This document shows positions 35,181 through 46,744 of a DNA stretch of 64,000 bases, piece by piece. Made by a program: the position numbers and the translations under genes. Numbering within the stretch: the stretch's first letter is position 1; each line of letters starts with the position of its first letter. The notes beneath the pieces were generated by a model that worked only from the letters and a program-made list of their open reading frames with translations, had not been told where the DNA came from and made no database searches. Source of the stretch: Bimastos eiseni (Eukaryota; Annelida; Clitellata; Crassiclitellata; Lumbricidae); assembly GCA_959347315.1 (NCBI GenBank), contig OY365809.1:7683023-7747022 (forward strand), given 5' to 3'.

Positions 35181-38100
35181 TAATCTATTCTTATCTTAGG
35201 TCAACTACACAATGCACATGGTGCTTTATGGTCCCATGGGTTAGGCCATCCACCGCCCAGCACATTGCTATTGTTGGCCCTGCATCATGGAATAGTCTTT
35301 GTGTCAAAATTAGAAAAGAGCTAATCAGTCTGTTACCTCCTTTGTTCTGCAATTGTATAATGTCTGTATTGTTTGATGGCTGCACAGCTGATGATTTTTG
35401 CTTGAAAAACTTTTTACTTTACAAATTGTTACTTATGTTATACTCTCTCAGTTACAACTCCAAATAGAAATCTTGGCTGCACATGTTTATTGGGGTTTTT
35501 CACATCGACAGTTAATCGAATCTAATCTTCTGAATTCTATAGCACCATTGTTACGAATTGAAAAGCATCAATCAGGGCTGTTTTGTGAGGTGTCCTTATA
35601 AATGACATGATCGTGTTATGGCACCATACAAATTGTCATAGTTATCTTTATTTTTATTATTATTATAATTATAAGTGTTGACTTCAATTGAAGTTTTAGT
35701 AGAAAAAGTTGCTTGTTTTCACTGCATTCACTGCTGTTGATGATAGCTATTAGTTTCTAATTGAGAACATTTGATGATGTGGATATGATGACGGATGTTA
35801 GTCAAACAATTCTATGACTCAGAAGAATGCCTCAGATCAGCAAAGATGGTTTGGTTAATGTTTATTGTGTATGTATTGTAGTCTACTACTTATATAGAGC
35901 TACTTCACAGAAACTCCATTCTGTCAAATGCCTGTTTGTCAGTCAAGGTTTTTGTTGGTTCAGAATGGGTTGTTGCTCTTAACTAGTGCTAAATGCCGGT
36001 CAGTGTTACTCTCTGTTTCTTAAGTGTTCAATAATACTTACATGCATTTTTTTAGTGACAGGTAAGTGGTCACTCTTCGTCAAGTGATCAATTGTAATTA
36101 CTGTTGCTGTGATTGCTCATCAAGGAGATCATTGGCAATTAAAAACATGTATGACAGTATGGATTACTTGATGTCTTGCATCCAGCTATCCGGAAATTTA
36201 TTGACATGACTGGCAATTTCCTTTAAAGGATAAATGTCAGAGTTTAAGACCATCACTGAATCGATAGAACATGCCTTTTGGATTTATTTCTTTGTAGCCT
36301 AAACACATACAGAAATCCTGCTCGATGTGAATTAGGTTGACCTGGCACAGAAAACATGCTCATAAAATTAGACATTGACCTGAAACATGCCTCCTTCCTG
36401 CTGCCACATGAGTAACACCAATCTACCGTCTAGCATTTATTTTTATGCATTTTACAGCATGAAATCTATTTCACAATTGAAATGACACCCATATTTTAAA
36501 GCATTGCAAATGAAACAGCATAAATCTGCAAACCTGCTGATGACACTACACTCTACATACTATAGAAATCTGTAGTTGATGCATGCTGTGTTCATTGCAA
36601 TAGTCCTGGAATTTTCTAGAAAGTCATGCATGCAGCTGAAACAAAACTCTATCAATTGGGGTGCCAACAGAATTTTGTCTATCCTTCTAGGAATCAATCT
36701 AAGGTCTGTTTGGGGAAACCTGATTAAAATTTCTTTTGGTGAAGCCCTGGTTGAAATCAGAAAATGAGAAGTCAGGCTAAGATATGTGAGAGGAGTATAC
36801 AACAAGTTGAACCTTGGATGTGACTTAAATGAGTTTGTAGTTGACAAATTACATCATTATGCTGCTAAGTGAGTCAAATGAATTCCCATTAATGTTACCT
36901 TGTACTAAAAGTGACTGGGAAATCAATGTAGCTCTTTGTTAACATGTTCAAGGACTGAGTGGAAGCCATTTTTAAAATCCTTTTGATGCATTATCTAGGA
37001 CTAAATCAGTGTTCACAGGTCATGGGGCTAATTAGAAAAGAAAATAGGATAGCAGAGTCTTTGTGATGATGTCCTTGTAGTCTAAATTAAAATCTCAGCT
37101 TTGGTTGATGTTGAAATGAGACTTTTATAGTGTCTTTTTTGTTTAACCACAAAGCCACCACAACCTGGCTGAGAGCGGCTGGCTCTCAGTAGGTTTCTTC
37201 AAGGGGTGTTTTATTAATTTTCGTAATGAATGGATCAACTGGTTCTTTTTCTTAACGCTAGTTCCTTACGATTACTGATGTTTGATTGTCTTTACTCAGG
37301 GAAAGCTTGATGATACATTTTATCAGTTTGTAGTCATTTCAATTCTCTACTGTTAATGAGTTTTCCATAGTATAGTTACTTCGGTGCTATGGTACAAGTT
37401 TGTGGAATTTTTGAGTTTTTGAGCAATAAAGCAAAAGTCTGTCTCAACATGTTGTTTGTCTGCACGAATTGAGCAAAATTCGTCCACATTTGTATTCTGT
37501 ATCGACATCTAATGATTGTTCTGTAGCGGCGATCAGTTTGGTGAATTATTCCGAAATGATATAAACGAGAAGCTAGTTGAAGACCTGGATAAACGTTGAA
37601 GGTCATCTCAGGAATTGAGAGACAATAGTTTCCTGCATTTCGGTCAAGTACAAATGATGCTGTTGCTGAACTCCGTCTTTGGTCGGTGTAATTGCACTTG
37701 TTATTACAGGTTAATTGACTTCTGGTATCTTGTTACCTGTCTTACATGCCTGCCATTGAACCAGCAGCCTTCCTAATGATTTCCTAATTGTTGTCTCCAT
37801 TAGCCAAAAGACTGGCGATTAAGTTTCATGTATTTACCCATAGATGTTACCTCCCCGGAACTGGTAAATGCCCTGTTATGTCATCATTGGATATCTAATG
37901 ACAACAGAAGAAACACAGAACGTGACTGGGCTTAGGAATGGATTGCACCCTGGTTGAGTGCGACCAGCCAGCTGCTCATTAGAGCCAGAAGCAAATAATC
38001 TCCATTCAGTTAAATGTTTTTCTTATTGGTTGCTTGGAGTAATGTCATTTCGGCCGAGGAACTAGTCATGCATATCCCTGTCAAATCAGTATATCTTCTT

Positions 38101-40561
38101 TCATGGCACACAAATGCTGCAAACAAGTTTGTGTTCATGAGGTTGTTATACTTTGAGAGATGCAATGGGCTTTCCTTGTCCTAGAACATTGTTTCTCAAC
38201 CTGGTTGCCACATTCACAGGGGTGCTGTGACCTACTCTAGGGGTTCTGGGTCTGCATGGCAGAATGGCAGAATGTGAAAACTGCCGATGACACAGTATGT
38301 CAGTGTTAATGACATACATGTGCTTTGCGTATTTGTTAGAGCTTAGTGTAGTTGTAGAAATTGTCACAAATGTATAATTTATTACAAGGAACATTGCTGG
38401 TTATTAAAATAAAGACTTTACTAGAAGGAAAACGAAATTAATGCCAGATGTCGTTAACTGAATGACTTATCTGATGTTGCTCTAGAAATTGTCGTATTTG
38501 CATGGCATTTCATTAGGTTATAGTAAGGGTTCCTGGCTTTGAATGGAGTTGGGAGAACAGTGTATTAGTAGTTAGTAAGTGCCTTAACTTTAAATTTCCA
38601 CTACGATAATGGTATATGAGTATTCTTATGTTGACAAATCTATGAGCTCATCATCCTAGCAGGGATAATGTTGCATCTCAATTAAGAGATGCGACTGCTG
38701 CCAAGGAGTAATGTGTCTTTGTTTTACAAGATGCTGGAAACTGATCTGTATCGCCACGTTTAGGTTGGAATCAGCTCCAAGTAGACTTTTGGAGGGTCCC
38801 TATATAAATGTTAAAATGAGTGAATTGATTAATTAATTAATTGTGTTATTATTATTATGATATTAAATAGTACAGGTCTGTAATCCCTTGCTTGAGTGAT
38901 GTTGATTCCTAATTGCCTATACATATGCTTTCTTACTTTCTTAAATGCCAGAACTACTACTATTATTTTATTACCCTCAGGAGTCAGGACTCTTAAATAT
39001 AACTTTATTATTATTCAAAATGTTGTTATTATATTGCCTATTATTATTATGTTGCCATTGTTCCAGTATATTCTATTTTCATAATTGAGATAAAATTTAT
39101 TACTGTTTTTCTTTATTAAGTGCTAGGCATTACATTTCCTTTGTATGAATCTGATGTATATAGTCTCTGCAGTGGTGACAATAACATGAGATTTAAGTCT
39201 CAGTTTCTGCAGTGCTCGACTTCCTCTATTTTGAGATTATTTGACGAATCGTTCTGAAACTCGATCTCTGCTGGAAATCACTGACAAAATGAGTTTCAGA
39301 TGCGATGACGAACTTGTTTGCACTCGTATTATTGTGCTGTTGCAATTTTTGTCCTCATGGTCATCAATCTCTTGTTTACGTCAGTGCCGTAGGCTCACTT
39401 TGTATAGAGCCAATCGTCTGTGAATCATTGTGAAACTGAGTTGTTGATCCCTTTCTAAGCTCCATACTTTGGGCCTCATTTAGAAGACATGGAAACTACT
39501 CATTCGGATGATGTGTAAAAATGTTCAGTTGTGGATAGCGTATGTTGCTACAGAAATTGTGAGGGATTGTGCAGGATATAGAAGTAATGCATATTTCTAA
39601 ATGCTTAATATATATATATATATATATATGTATGTATATATATGTATATGATCACGTATTTATGTATTTGATCACTGTAGTGAATGCTATGGGTTCAGCT
39701 CATGTAGAAGGGAAGTCCTGCCTTCTGGGCTGGCATTGTTAATACTTATAATTGTTCTTAGAGCAACTGTGGTTTGGGCTGATTTTTTTATCATAAGGAA
39801 GACATCGAAGAGCATCTCCAGGTGGCCATAACTGTCTTTCGATTCCTAATTTGGTATCCTAGGTAATACGATAACAAGTGCAATAATTGTGATTTGTTCT
39901 ATTGACATCGTCACCATGGTTGTGAACGCTGTTACCTGTCGTCGATCTACCTCCATCTTGGCACAGATACTCTGAGCATCTGTCAGCTGTCGATGGGAAT
40001 TGGTTGGTTCCACATTTGTGAGTGGGCCCACCCCTTGTAACTCTTTTTGGCTTAGTTATGCCAGCTGATGCATTTTATTCGTTGTAGTGACATTTAACAT
40101 CTTATAGGCCAGCGTCAGAGAGCACCTCTGAGTAGATATCTGGAAGGGGTGCTATGTAAATGTTCCTCTACATTATACTAGACATGTCTGACTTGTTCAT
40201 GTTCTAGTTTCACATGATATTCCAATCAGTAGCTCAATTGCCTCCTGAAATAAGAATTGAGTGATTATGTACTTGCAATAAAATGCACTTGACCGTTTGT
40301 ATTCTTAAAGTTCTGAATTGGGAGGCCTGCCTGCACTGTGTCTTTACAGATGCATTTTTAATTGCTGTTGCAGTGATTCTGTTCTGCATGGCCGCTGTTA
40401 TGTTTCCGATTGGATTTCACATGGACCAGATCGGTGGCGAACCATACCAGCTTCCGAGCAGCTACCACGTCGGCATCTCCTACATATTCTTCGTTCTGGC
40501 GCTCTGGATAACCGTTGTTTCCGAGCTGTTTGCCGGCAAGGTCTGCCTTCCACACTTCTGA
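32064..40561 (+). CDS. MOSMO: MOSMO (modulator of Smoothened), complete, three exons
   Basis: Exons 32064-32166, 33888-34103 and 40374-40561 join in phases 1 and 1 to give 168 residues; vertebrate MOSMO has about 167. The start MDKLSIISGALFLAADVFAI, the middle MKYARWLGFIAS|MILFCMAA and the end LFAGKVCLPHF match the family closely. Predicted topology is four membrane helices (about 4-25, 66-88, 99-121, 139-159). The first outer loop carries a claudin-like Trp28 plus Cys45 and Cys55. In vertebrates MOSMO works with MEGF8 and the E3 ligase MGRN1 to lower surface Smoothened and dampen Hedgehog signalling. Splice donors are GTAAGA in both cases. Stop TGA is at 40559-40561. It is transcribed in the same direction as NTE and just downstream. 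No defect seen. Confidence 0.95.
32167..33887 (+). other. MOSMO: MOSMO intron 1
   Basis: About 1.7 kb of AT-rich intron from GTAAGA to a TTTTTTTCCAG acceptor. I see no recognisable exon, RNA gene or mobile element with ends in it. Confidence 0.7.
34605..34722 (+). mobile_element. Second copy of the 28069-type MITE, right half
   Basis: It shares ATTATAATATTTTT, GATTGTGGG and the TTGGC-AGCCT-like end with 28260-28352, in the same orientation but diverged. The left end and target duplication were not found, so the copy may be truncated. Confidence 0.5.
34875..35430 (+). pseudogene. LINE ORF2 C-terminal remnant split by a TA array
   Basis: Before the TA run, translation reads ELGVIFDHELKLCNRVN, the standard LGV-x-x-D-x-x-L block of LINE polymerases. 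After it comes IVGPASWNSL, the C-terminal GP-x-x-WN-x-L block. The two lie in the expected order but in a broken frame. It sits in MOSMO intron 2, plus strand. Similar in type to the remnants at 3401 and 17490. Confidence 0.6.
35116..35177. repeat. TA microsatellite
   Basis: About 31 uninterrupted TA units inside the LINE remnant. Confidence 0.95.
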
Positions 40562-41187
40562 CATACACTTGCAACAGTGTGGCATTGGACCTTTCCCCGT
40601 CAGCTGCCAGAGGTACAGTAGGTGCAGAAGTAATCGACATTCGTTATGCACCCTGTGGTGCTGGTGTGTTTTGAATGAATGGTGCCGCACTGTAGCACGA
40701 ACAGACTGCGCATTTGTTGTCTACACTTTTGGACTAAGGTTTGGCAAAAGCACTTGCTTTGTGTCGAGAGTGCTCTTAGAGAGATTGGCTCGCTTTGATA
40801 AACCTTGCCAAATTAACTGTAAACAATTTTATGTATTGACTGTGAATGGCCATTGCTGTCTGGATTCAGGCCACATTGATTGAGCTGTATTAGCTGACAA
40901 TTTCTGTCAGTTGACATTAGTGTCTCATATTGCCAGACATTGCTTGTAAGAGTGTACTTGTCATCAGCTGTGTTGCGTGTTGTTCAGCCTGAGGTGGTAG
41001 GATTTGCCAGTTGATGTGAAGCTGAACATCGGAATCCAGGACTTTGACAAGGTTGTTTTGCAATGGATGAGCAGCAAATTCTTAGTTTGGTGTTATATGC
41101 CTTGACTGATATCCTTGGCATTGAAGAACAAAGGACCTATCATTCTGCTATACATTGTTACAATATCATGACCTTGGAACAAACTAG
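40562..41187 (+). other. MOSMO: MOSMO 3' UTR and downstream sequence
   Basis: Non-coding sequence following the TGA. No canonical AATAAA was noticed close to the stop, so the end of the transcript is uncertain. Nothing else recognised. Confidence 0.4.
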
Positions 41188-41438
41188 TGTGGCATGGTGG
41201 TCGATTGGTTAGAGCAGTCGGCCCATAACGCTCGGTGTGCGTTGAGGGTGCGGGTTCGATCCTCATCCAAGGAGTCACTGTAAGGACTATGAGCAAGTCC
41301 TTTGAGCAAGTCCTTTGAGCAAGTCCTTTGAGCACAACTGCTCTGCATTACAACTGCAGTTGTGCCATCAAGGTGTGTGTGCACTTGTGAGCTGATTGTC
41401 AGATGGGCAATATCAAATTTCAGTTGTATTGTATTGTA
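41188..41438 (+). mobile_element. tRNA-derived SINE, family copy 1
   Basis: Begins with a tRNA-like head (GTGGCATGGTGGTCGATTGG, then TTAGAGCAG) and has a good pol III B box, GGTTCGATCC, at 41253-41262. The body includes AGCAAGTCCTTTG three times in tandem and GCATTACAACTGCAGTTGTG. The tail is a TATTG-type repeat (TTGTATTGTATTGTA). It has the same family as 51944-52127 on the other strand. It is not a tRNA gene: there is no foldable anticodon arm or acceptor end. Confidence 0.82.
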
Positions 41439-41570
41439 AACTTATAAGAGCAGAAATAGAGCTGCTGAAGGGAAGTTTTGATTAATTCGGTGCTGTGGGT
41501 ATCAGTTCGCTGTTTGGAATTAGAAAGACTAATCAAAGTAGACTCGTCAAATCTCCTTGCACGACTATAG

Positions 41571-41829
41571 CAGGGGTGTCAAGCCTTTTTTAATGAAGGG
41601 CTAGTTTGTAATATTTCCAGCAAGTGGCAGGCCAGGGTGCTGAAGGGGCATGATGCAAAACAGAGTATGGATCTGGACGGGGGCTGAGTGGGTCATCCCC
41701 ATTAATTTGTATGGTCCATTTTTTTGCTGTTTTTACTTAACTTGATTACTCTTTAGACAAGGAACCCCAACCCAGAAAAACATTGTCGGCATGCTAGAAA
41801 TGGCCTGCATGCCTGCTCTGACACCTCTG
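41571..41829. mobile_element. hAT-type miniature element (259 bp) with perfect 8-bp target duplication
   Basis: The termini are CAGGGGTGTCAAGCC and, inverted, CAGAGGTGTCAGAGC. Identical GACTATAG flanks at 41563-41570 and 41830-41837. CAGRGGTGTCA is the end type of many hAT/Charlie-like elements. The interior is non-coding. A related one-ended sequence (GGATGTCAAAGAGCC before GGCCCGCGGGCC) occurs near 6224. Confidence 0.88.
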
Positions 41830-42899
41830 GACTATAGAGTTGGTTCACATAGACTAACTGTAAATACTCAACCTGTACTTTTGACAAGTGAGATGCAGGT
41901 GAACATTTTTGCTGTAGAAATCTTCCATTGTTGTTTCTTATTAAATTATGGGTGTGCTTTGGTGATAGATAACTTGCGGGTGTGTTTTATATCTCAGTAC
42001 TAGGACTAATCATGATTTTGAGTTAGATGATTATCTGTGGTTGACAAATCTTTACCTTGTTTGCCGTAATTCCTTAAATAATGTAGACAATTGTTCAAAG
42101 AACACATACAATCATAATTATAGAATAACCGGTAGACATTTTTTTACTGTTTAAATTCGCTTAAAGTTTTCTGACTTCTGCTAATGTTTGACCTTATAAT
42201 ATTAGGCATTGAGGTGTTCTGCTGTATTTCAATGCACGTTGGACATTGCTGAGAATTGGTCTACCCTCTTCATTGCTTTTTTTTCATAAGCAATATTTGT
42301 GGTTGAACATGTTACCTTATTTTAGGCATTGAGGTGTGCAGTAGTCTTGTGAGTTTAACTTCCAGGTCTTCACACGATCTGGGCTTTATGTTCCAACTAG
42401 ATGGGCAGAAATTTTAAATTTGCTGGCTCCATCTGTGCCCCATAGTCTACTCAGCTAAATATTCAGTTAGCTGATTATTCACTGTCAGTGGGCAGATCAA
42501 GTGGCAGAGGAGAGGACTAGCCACCTGCCCTCCTCATGTGTAGTAGCTCAGAAATTATATCTCTAATGCTTCTTCCTACTATCCATGGCTGTCTCTCCAA
42601 CTAGCTTAAGGCTCTGCTTCTCTTCTCTATTTATCGGATTATATTCTGTGTTTATAATCAACAGTGTTATGACAAATCTCTTGTGTAGATGGGTTTTTTT
42701 GTTTTACTGTGCTGAACTGTATCATTGATGATAAATAGTGTTTAAGGAATAGTTCGGCCATTGATGGGTTTTAATTAATTAATTAATCTATTTGTTAGAT
42801 GAATGACTGTACTAGTCAATGTGGAAATCTGTGCTTCAGTGACAGTAATGACCGTGCACAAGAAGTTACCTCATAAAGTGTGAATATGCAGAACTGGAT

Positions 42900-43075
42900 T
42901 TTATTATTATTATTATTACAGTAATTTTATATAGCGCCCCGTCAAGTTCGCTTACTCAGAAGCGCTACTAGCTCAACCCACAGAGCAGACTTAAGAGTAG
43001 TTGCGACCGAGTTGAGCCGGTGTACACACGCCGAAGTGCCACCTATCCCTTTGCTGGATTGGGTTGCAAAATGAT
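42900..43075 (-). mobile_element. SINE-like repeat tail
   Basis: An ATT run followed by TTTTATATAGCGCCCCGTC and a GC-richer stretch with AGAAGCGCTACTAGC. On the minus strand this reads as a repeat ending in GGGCGCTATATAAAA plus AAT units, a 3' end type that recurs in the window (see findings). No tRNA head was identified. Confidence 0.4.
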
Positions 43076-43226
43076 TTGTATTACAAATAGTGAAAGTTTC
43101 AACTCGTTAATGACTGGAGATTTGATAAGTAATATGTTTAAAGAGTATCACGAATTTCATCATCAGTCCGTGATGCCAGAAATTTGTGATGAGGGATGAC
43201 GAGTAGATGATCTCCATTGTCTTCAG

Positions 43227-43350
43227 TCATTTGCCCATTGCTCCACTTCGTGTTAATCCAAGTGATGTTATTTCGTCCTCATTTATATTATCTATCCAGC
43301 ATAGTCTTGGCCTGCCTTTGCTTCTTTTTTCTTTCAATCTTACTTGTAGT
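43227..43350 (-). pseudogene. LINE ORF2 C-terminal remnant
   Basis: The minus-strand translation includes KGRPRLCWIDNINEDEITSL, which matches the GRP-x-x-RW-x-D-x-I-x-x-D block found at the C-terminus of many invertebrate endonuclease-reverse transcriptases. Short and isolated. Confidence 0.55.
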
Positions 43351-43679
43351 GCATCTGGGGTATTTGGTAAATATGACCCAACCCAACTCATTGCTCTTGG
43401 AGGAGTGAATTTTTGTGAGTGTAGCAAATTGAAACATTTTGTAATGCTCTGCATGAGCTGTCAGCAATGAAAATCTCAGGAGAAAAACAGAAAATACAGA
43501 CGTGTTCATGTCCTAGTCATTTGCAGAATAACAGATGCACACAGCTTCAAATTAAGGCACCAAGCAAACATGTTACATTCACTATTTGGGAATCATGATA
43601 AAACTGAAAATAAAATATTTAATCAGTACAGCTACACTACATAAAAACTTCAGATTTTGATGTTAACAAATTGAGAATT

Positions 43680-43715
43680 ATAAAATTGGCAAAAACTCGT
43701 TTTTGCCAATTTTAT
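43680..43715 (+). repeat. Perfect 17-bp palindromic hairpin with 2-nt loop
   Basis: ATAAAATTGGCAAAAAC, then TC, then its exact reverse complement. It is too short a loop for a normal miRNA and could be a cruciform-forming sequence or a palindromic insertion scar. Confidence 0.8.
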
Positions 43716-44169
43716 GCCTACTTCTCTTCTCGTGTGGTTCTTGTGGTTTATTTTCTGATCGCAGTGAAGTTTCTTGTGGGCAGTGACATGTATTTATTTT
43801 TTCTTGTTTGACTAAGGGTTGATTTTGTACATGTATTAGCATTATTTGTGTACAATGTACTGAACATTTACTGCAGTTTAATTAACATTAGAGTTTCCCA
43901 GTTAGGCACTTCAGACGCCATGCATAACAAATGTTATATTGCTATCCTTTGTATTTCTGTGTGATCTTATGCATATTACAGAGTTTTGCAACAGCAACAA
44001 TAGTATTAATAATTATAATGATATGTAATGATTATTTCCATCGTCATCAAGCGTGTTCAGCAATTACATTTCACAACACATTCAATTTCCAAATTGACCA
44101 TACCAGCCAGACCCTCACCAACTTTTTCCCAATATTGAGGGATCCTTTCTAACTCAGACAAGGATAAAA

Positions 44170-44232
44170 GTAATAATAATAATAATAGTAATAATATTAA
44201 TAATAACAATAATAGTACTAATAATAATAATA
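44170..44232 (+). repeat. TAA/AAT repeat bordering the 5' side of the retroelement
   Basis: Imperfect AAT units run directly into the first recognisable reverse-transcriptase codons at about 44234. Confidence 0.9.
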
Positions 44233-45737
44233 TCTGCGTATCGGATATCTGGATGACCTGACATTGGGAGGTAACAAGGAAACCGTGGCCGACGACGTTC
44301 AATTAATCGAGCAGGAATCAAAGAATCTGGGATTGCTATTGAACCGCAGCAAATGCGAAACCGCGTGTCACAACACCCATATGCCGAACAATGACCCTGC
44401 GTTTCAAGAGTTCACGAGCATAGCCCTCGAGGACATGACCTTGTTGGGTGCACCTCTGATTCCAGGTCCAGCTGTGAACATGGTCGTTAATTCAAAGGCT
44501 AATGACCTCGAGAGGGCAATCGGAAGATTGTCCTTGCTTTATACACATGACGCTCTGGTTCTGCTGAGAAACAGTCTAAGTGTACCGAAGCTCTTGTACA
44601 GTCTGCGCACAGCCGTCTGCGCTGATTGCCCGGGCTTGGCTCGGTTTGATCAACTGCTGAGAGAAAGACTGTCAACCATTTTAAATGTGGACCTTGACAA
44701 TGACCGTTGGCTCCAGGCTTCTTTGCCGGTGAGAGATGGTGGTCTGAGAGTTCGTTGTGCATCTACGCTGGCACTTTCTGCCTTTCTGGCTTCTGCTGCT
44801 AGCACAAGCGAACTCCAGGCATGCATCCTACCAACAGAGTCTGCTGAGGAACCATATGAACTTGCGAGTTCAGCACTCAACGCTTGAAAGACCCTGACAG
44901 ATGCAGAACCACCAACAGGAGCAGCGAGTCATCGTCAGAAAGAATGGGACCTCCGATTCACAGACAAGGCATGGAAAGGTCTGCTGGAGTCCAATAACAA
45001 TCCATGTGACCGTGCTCGCCTGCTGGCCTCACGAGCACCTCATTCTGGAGACTGAATGCTAGCGCCCTCTGTGACTGCCCTAGGCCTGCGCCTCTCAAAC
45101 GAGGATCGAGGATGTACGAATGGCAGCCGGGTTGAGGCTAGGAACGACGCTCTGCGAGCCACATTTGTGTCACCAATGTCAAGAGGGCGTCGACGCAAAA
45201 AGGCTCCATGGACTAATCTGTAGAAGAGGCAGCGGAAAACATCAACGACACAGCATGTTGAACGATGTCATCTGGAGAGCTCTTGGCAGCGCGAAGATTC
45301 CAGCGCAAAAGGAACCTCTCGGCTTGCTAAGAGAAGATGGAAAGCGACCGGACTGCGTCACGCTCATTCCTTGGACACGTGGTCGATGTCTGGCATGGGA
45401 TGTGACAGTGCCCGACACCTACGCCAAGTCACATCTTGTCGACACATCTATCAGAGCTGGCGAAGCAGCCGAACGCGCAGCTAAGACGAAGAGGGCCAAG
45501 TATTCCACCATAACCAACACCCACGACTTCGTAGCCCTCTCCTTGGAATCCGGCGGCGCTTGGAGCAGTGAAGGACTGGAGTTCATCTCAGCGTTGGGTA
45601 GTCGAACGAGTGCTGCAACCCACGATCCAATGGAGACGTCATTTCTGTTCCAACGTATCTCGGTTGTTCTTCAGCGTGGGAACGCCGCCTGCCTCTTCGG
45701 GACATTGCCAACACTCACTCACCCACATGGGCGATAA
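44231..45737 (+). pseudogene. 5'-truncated non-LTR retrotransposon: reverse transcriptase end plus zinc-knuckle and restriction-like endonuclease
   Basis: The open frame starts inside the polymerase palm at GYLDDLTLGGN (catalytic DD) and runs to a TGA at 44885-44887. The thumb-like region includes LSVPKLLYSLRTAVC and SLPVRDGGLRVRCASTLALS. After stops and frame changes at about 44885-45120, a second frame (45120-45737) carries a Cys/His cluster (CEPHLCHQCQ, then HGLIC) and KRPDCVTLIPW followed by CLAWDVTVPD, the PD...D-x-V arrangement of a PD-(D/E)XK nuclease. RT followed by CCHC and a restriction-like endonuclease is the layout of R2/R4/CRE-type LINEs. The missing 5' half and the internal breaks make it inactive. 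TAA repeats lie on both sides. Clade placement is inference. Confidence 0.8.
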
Positions 45738-45741
45738 CAGC

Positions 45742-45783
45742 ATAATATAATAATAATAATAATAACAATAATAATAATAATAA
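45742..45783 (+). repeat. TAA repeat bordering the 3' side of the retroelement
   Basis: TAA units begin five bases after the last stop codon of the retroelement. A further TAA run follows at about 45820-45842. Confidence 0.9.
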
Positions 45784-46130
45784 GAGTCGGCTAAAAAAAA
45801 TTTAACTCAAGGGATCCTGTGATAATAATAATAATAATAATGATATTCTACCCCTGAAGATGAGGCCTGACCCTACTTATTAAAAAATAAATGATATTTT
45901 TCTAAAGTGCTTTTTGATCCAGTTCTCGTAATATTTATGTTCGAAATTTTTAACTTTGATATCGTTATTATAATATGTATGTATTATCCTATCACTTGCA
46001 GGGTTAAATAAATCTAATTTCCTTTTTTTTCATTTTTAAGTATTGTCGTCCATGGTTTCATTTGGGTCTGTAATGGTTATATTCCCCAAATTTTTTATCA
46101 GCCAGGTGTTGAAACTCACTGCCCTATAAA

Positions 46131-46405
46131 CAACTGTGGCCTGGTTTCTTTGGACAGTTGGTTGGGCGCGGTCTCTCTTTCATGAGATGCGCTCGTCGAC
46201 AGAATGAACTCGGTTACCTGTTTCGTTCACATTGACTTTCAGAATTTACTAGGTTGAACTGACACGAGCAACTGTGGCCTGGTTTCTTTGGACAGTTGGT
46301 TGGGCGCGGTCTCCTTTCATGAGATACGCTCGTCGACAGAATGAACTCGGTTACCTGTTTCGTTCACATTGACTTTCAGAATTTACTAGGTTGAACTGAC
46401 ACGAG
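46131..46405 (+). repeat. Tandem duplication of a 138-bp unit
   Basis: Copy 1 at 46131-46268 and copy 2 at 46269-46405 start with CAACTGTGGCCTGG and differ by a 2-bp deletion and about one substitution. The high identity implies a recent duplication. No coding sense. Confidence 0.93.
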
Positions 46406-46744
46406 CACACTCTGTACGTGCATAATTTATGCTCTTGTCATTTGATGTAGATCATAATATGGGTTATTCCATAACGTAGCTGTTTTCTTACATAGCCCTA
46501 CTTAGTACTTACGCCAGGTGTGTGCGTTTCATCCTGAAGCAGTCATGCATGGCAGGGGGTCGCTTCTGTAGGGCCTACCTGGATTACCAATATACGGATT
46601 AGATTTGCACAAGGCGGATCGGTTTCAATTCGGAGTATATACTGTCGTCTCGGACAGCTTTTGATATATATCGTGTCACTTATTTAAGTGCCTAGCCAAT
46701 CTACATGTATAAGGAATTACCTTACAGACCATTAGCTAAGCCAC

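Larger units (their letters stand above)
34104..40373 (+). other. MOSMO: MOSMO intron 2 (6.3 kb)
   Basis: A long intron in an otherwise compact gene. It holds a second copy of the 28069-type MITE right half, a LINE remnant with a TA array inside it, a TA/TG run at about 39607-39652, and a one-ended hAT-like sequence near 38187 (TTTCTCAACCTGG followed by GGGTGCTGTGACC). A GC-rich 8-bp stem-loop (CTGAGAGC, loop, GCTCTCAG) lies near 37169. No coding exon was recognised. Confidence 0.6.

Noticed and set aside
38187..38260. Possible hAT element starting TTTCTCAACCTGG
   Set aside because: Only one end was seen; no inverted partner and no 8-bp duplication found.
40318..40883. Overlapping open frames of 80-122 codons on both strands around the last MOSMO exon
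   Set aside because: They overlap the MOSMO exon out of frame or antisense and show no conserved sequence.
41188..41280. Possible tRNA gene
   Set aside because: A good B box exists but no cloverleaf with anticodon and acceptor stems forms, and the element has a SINE body and a second copy.
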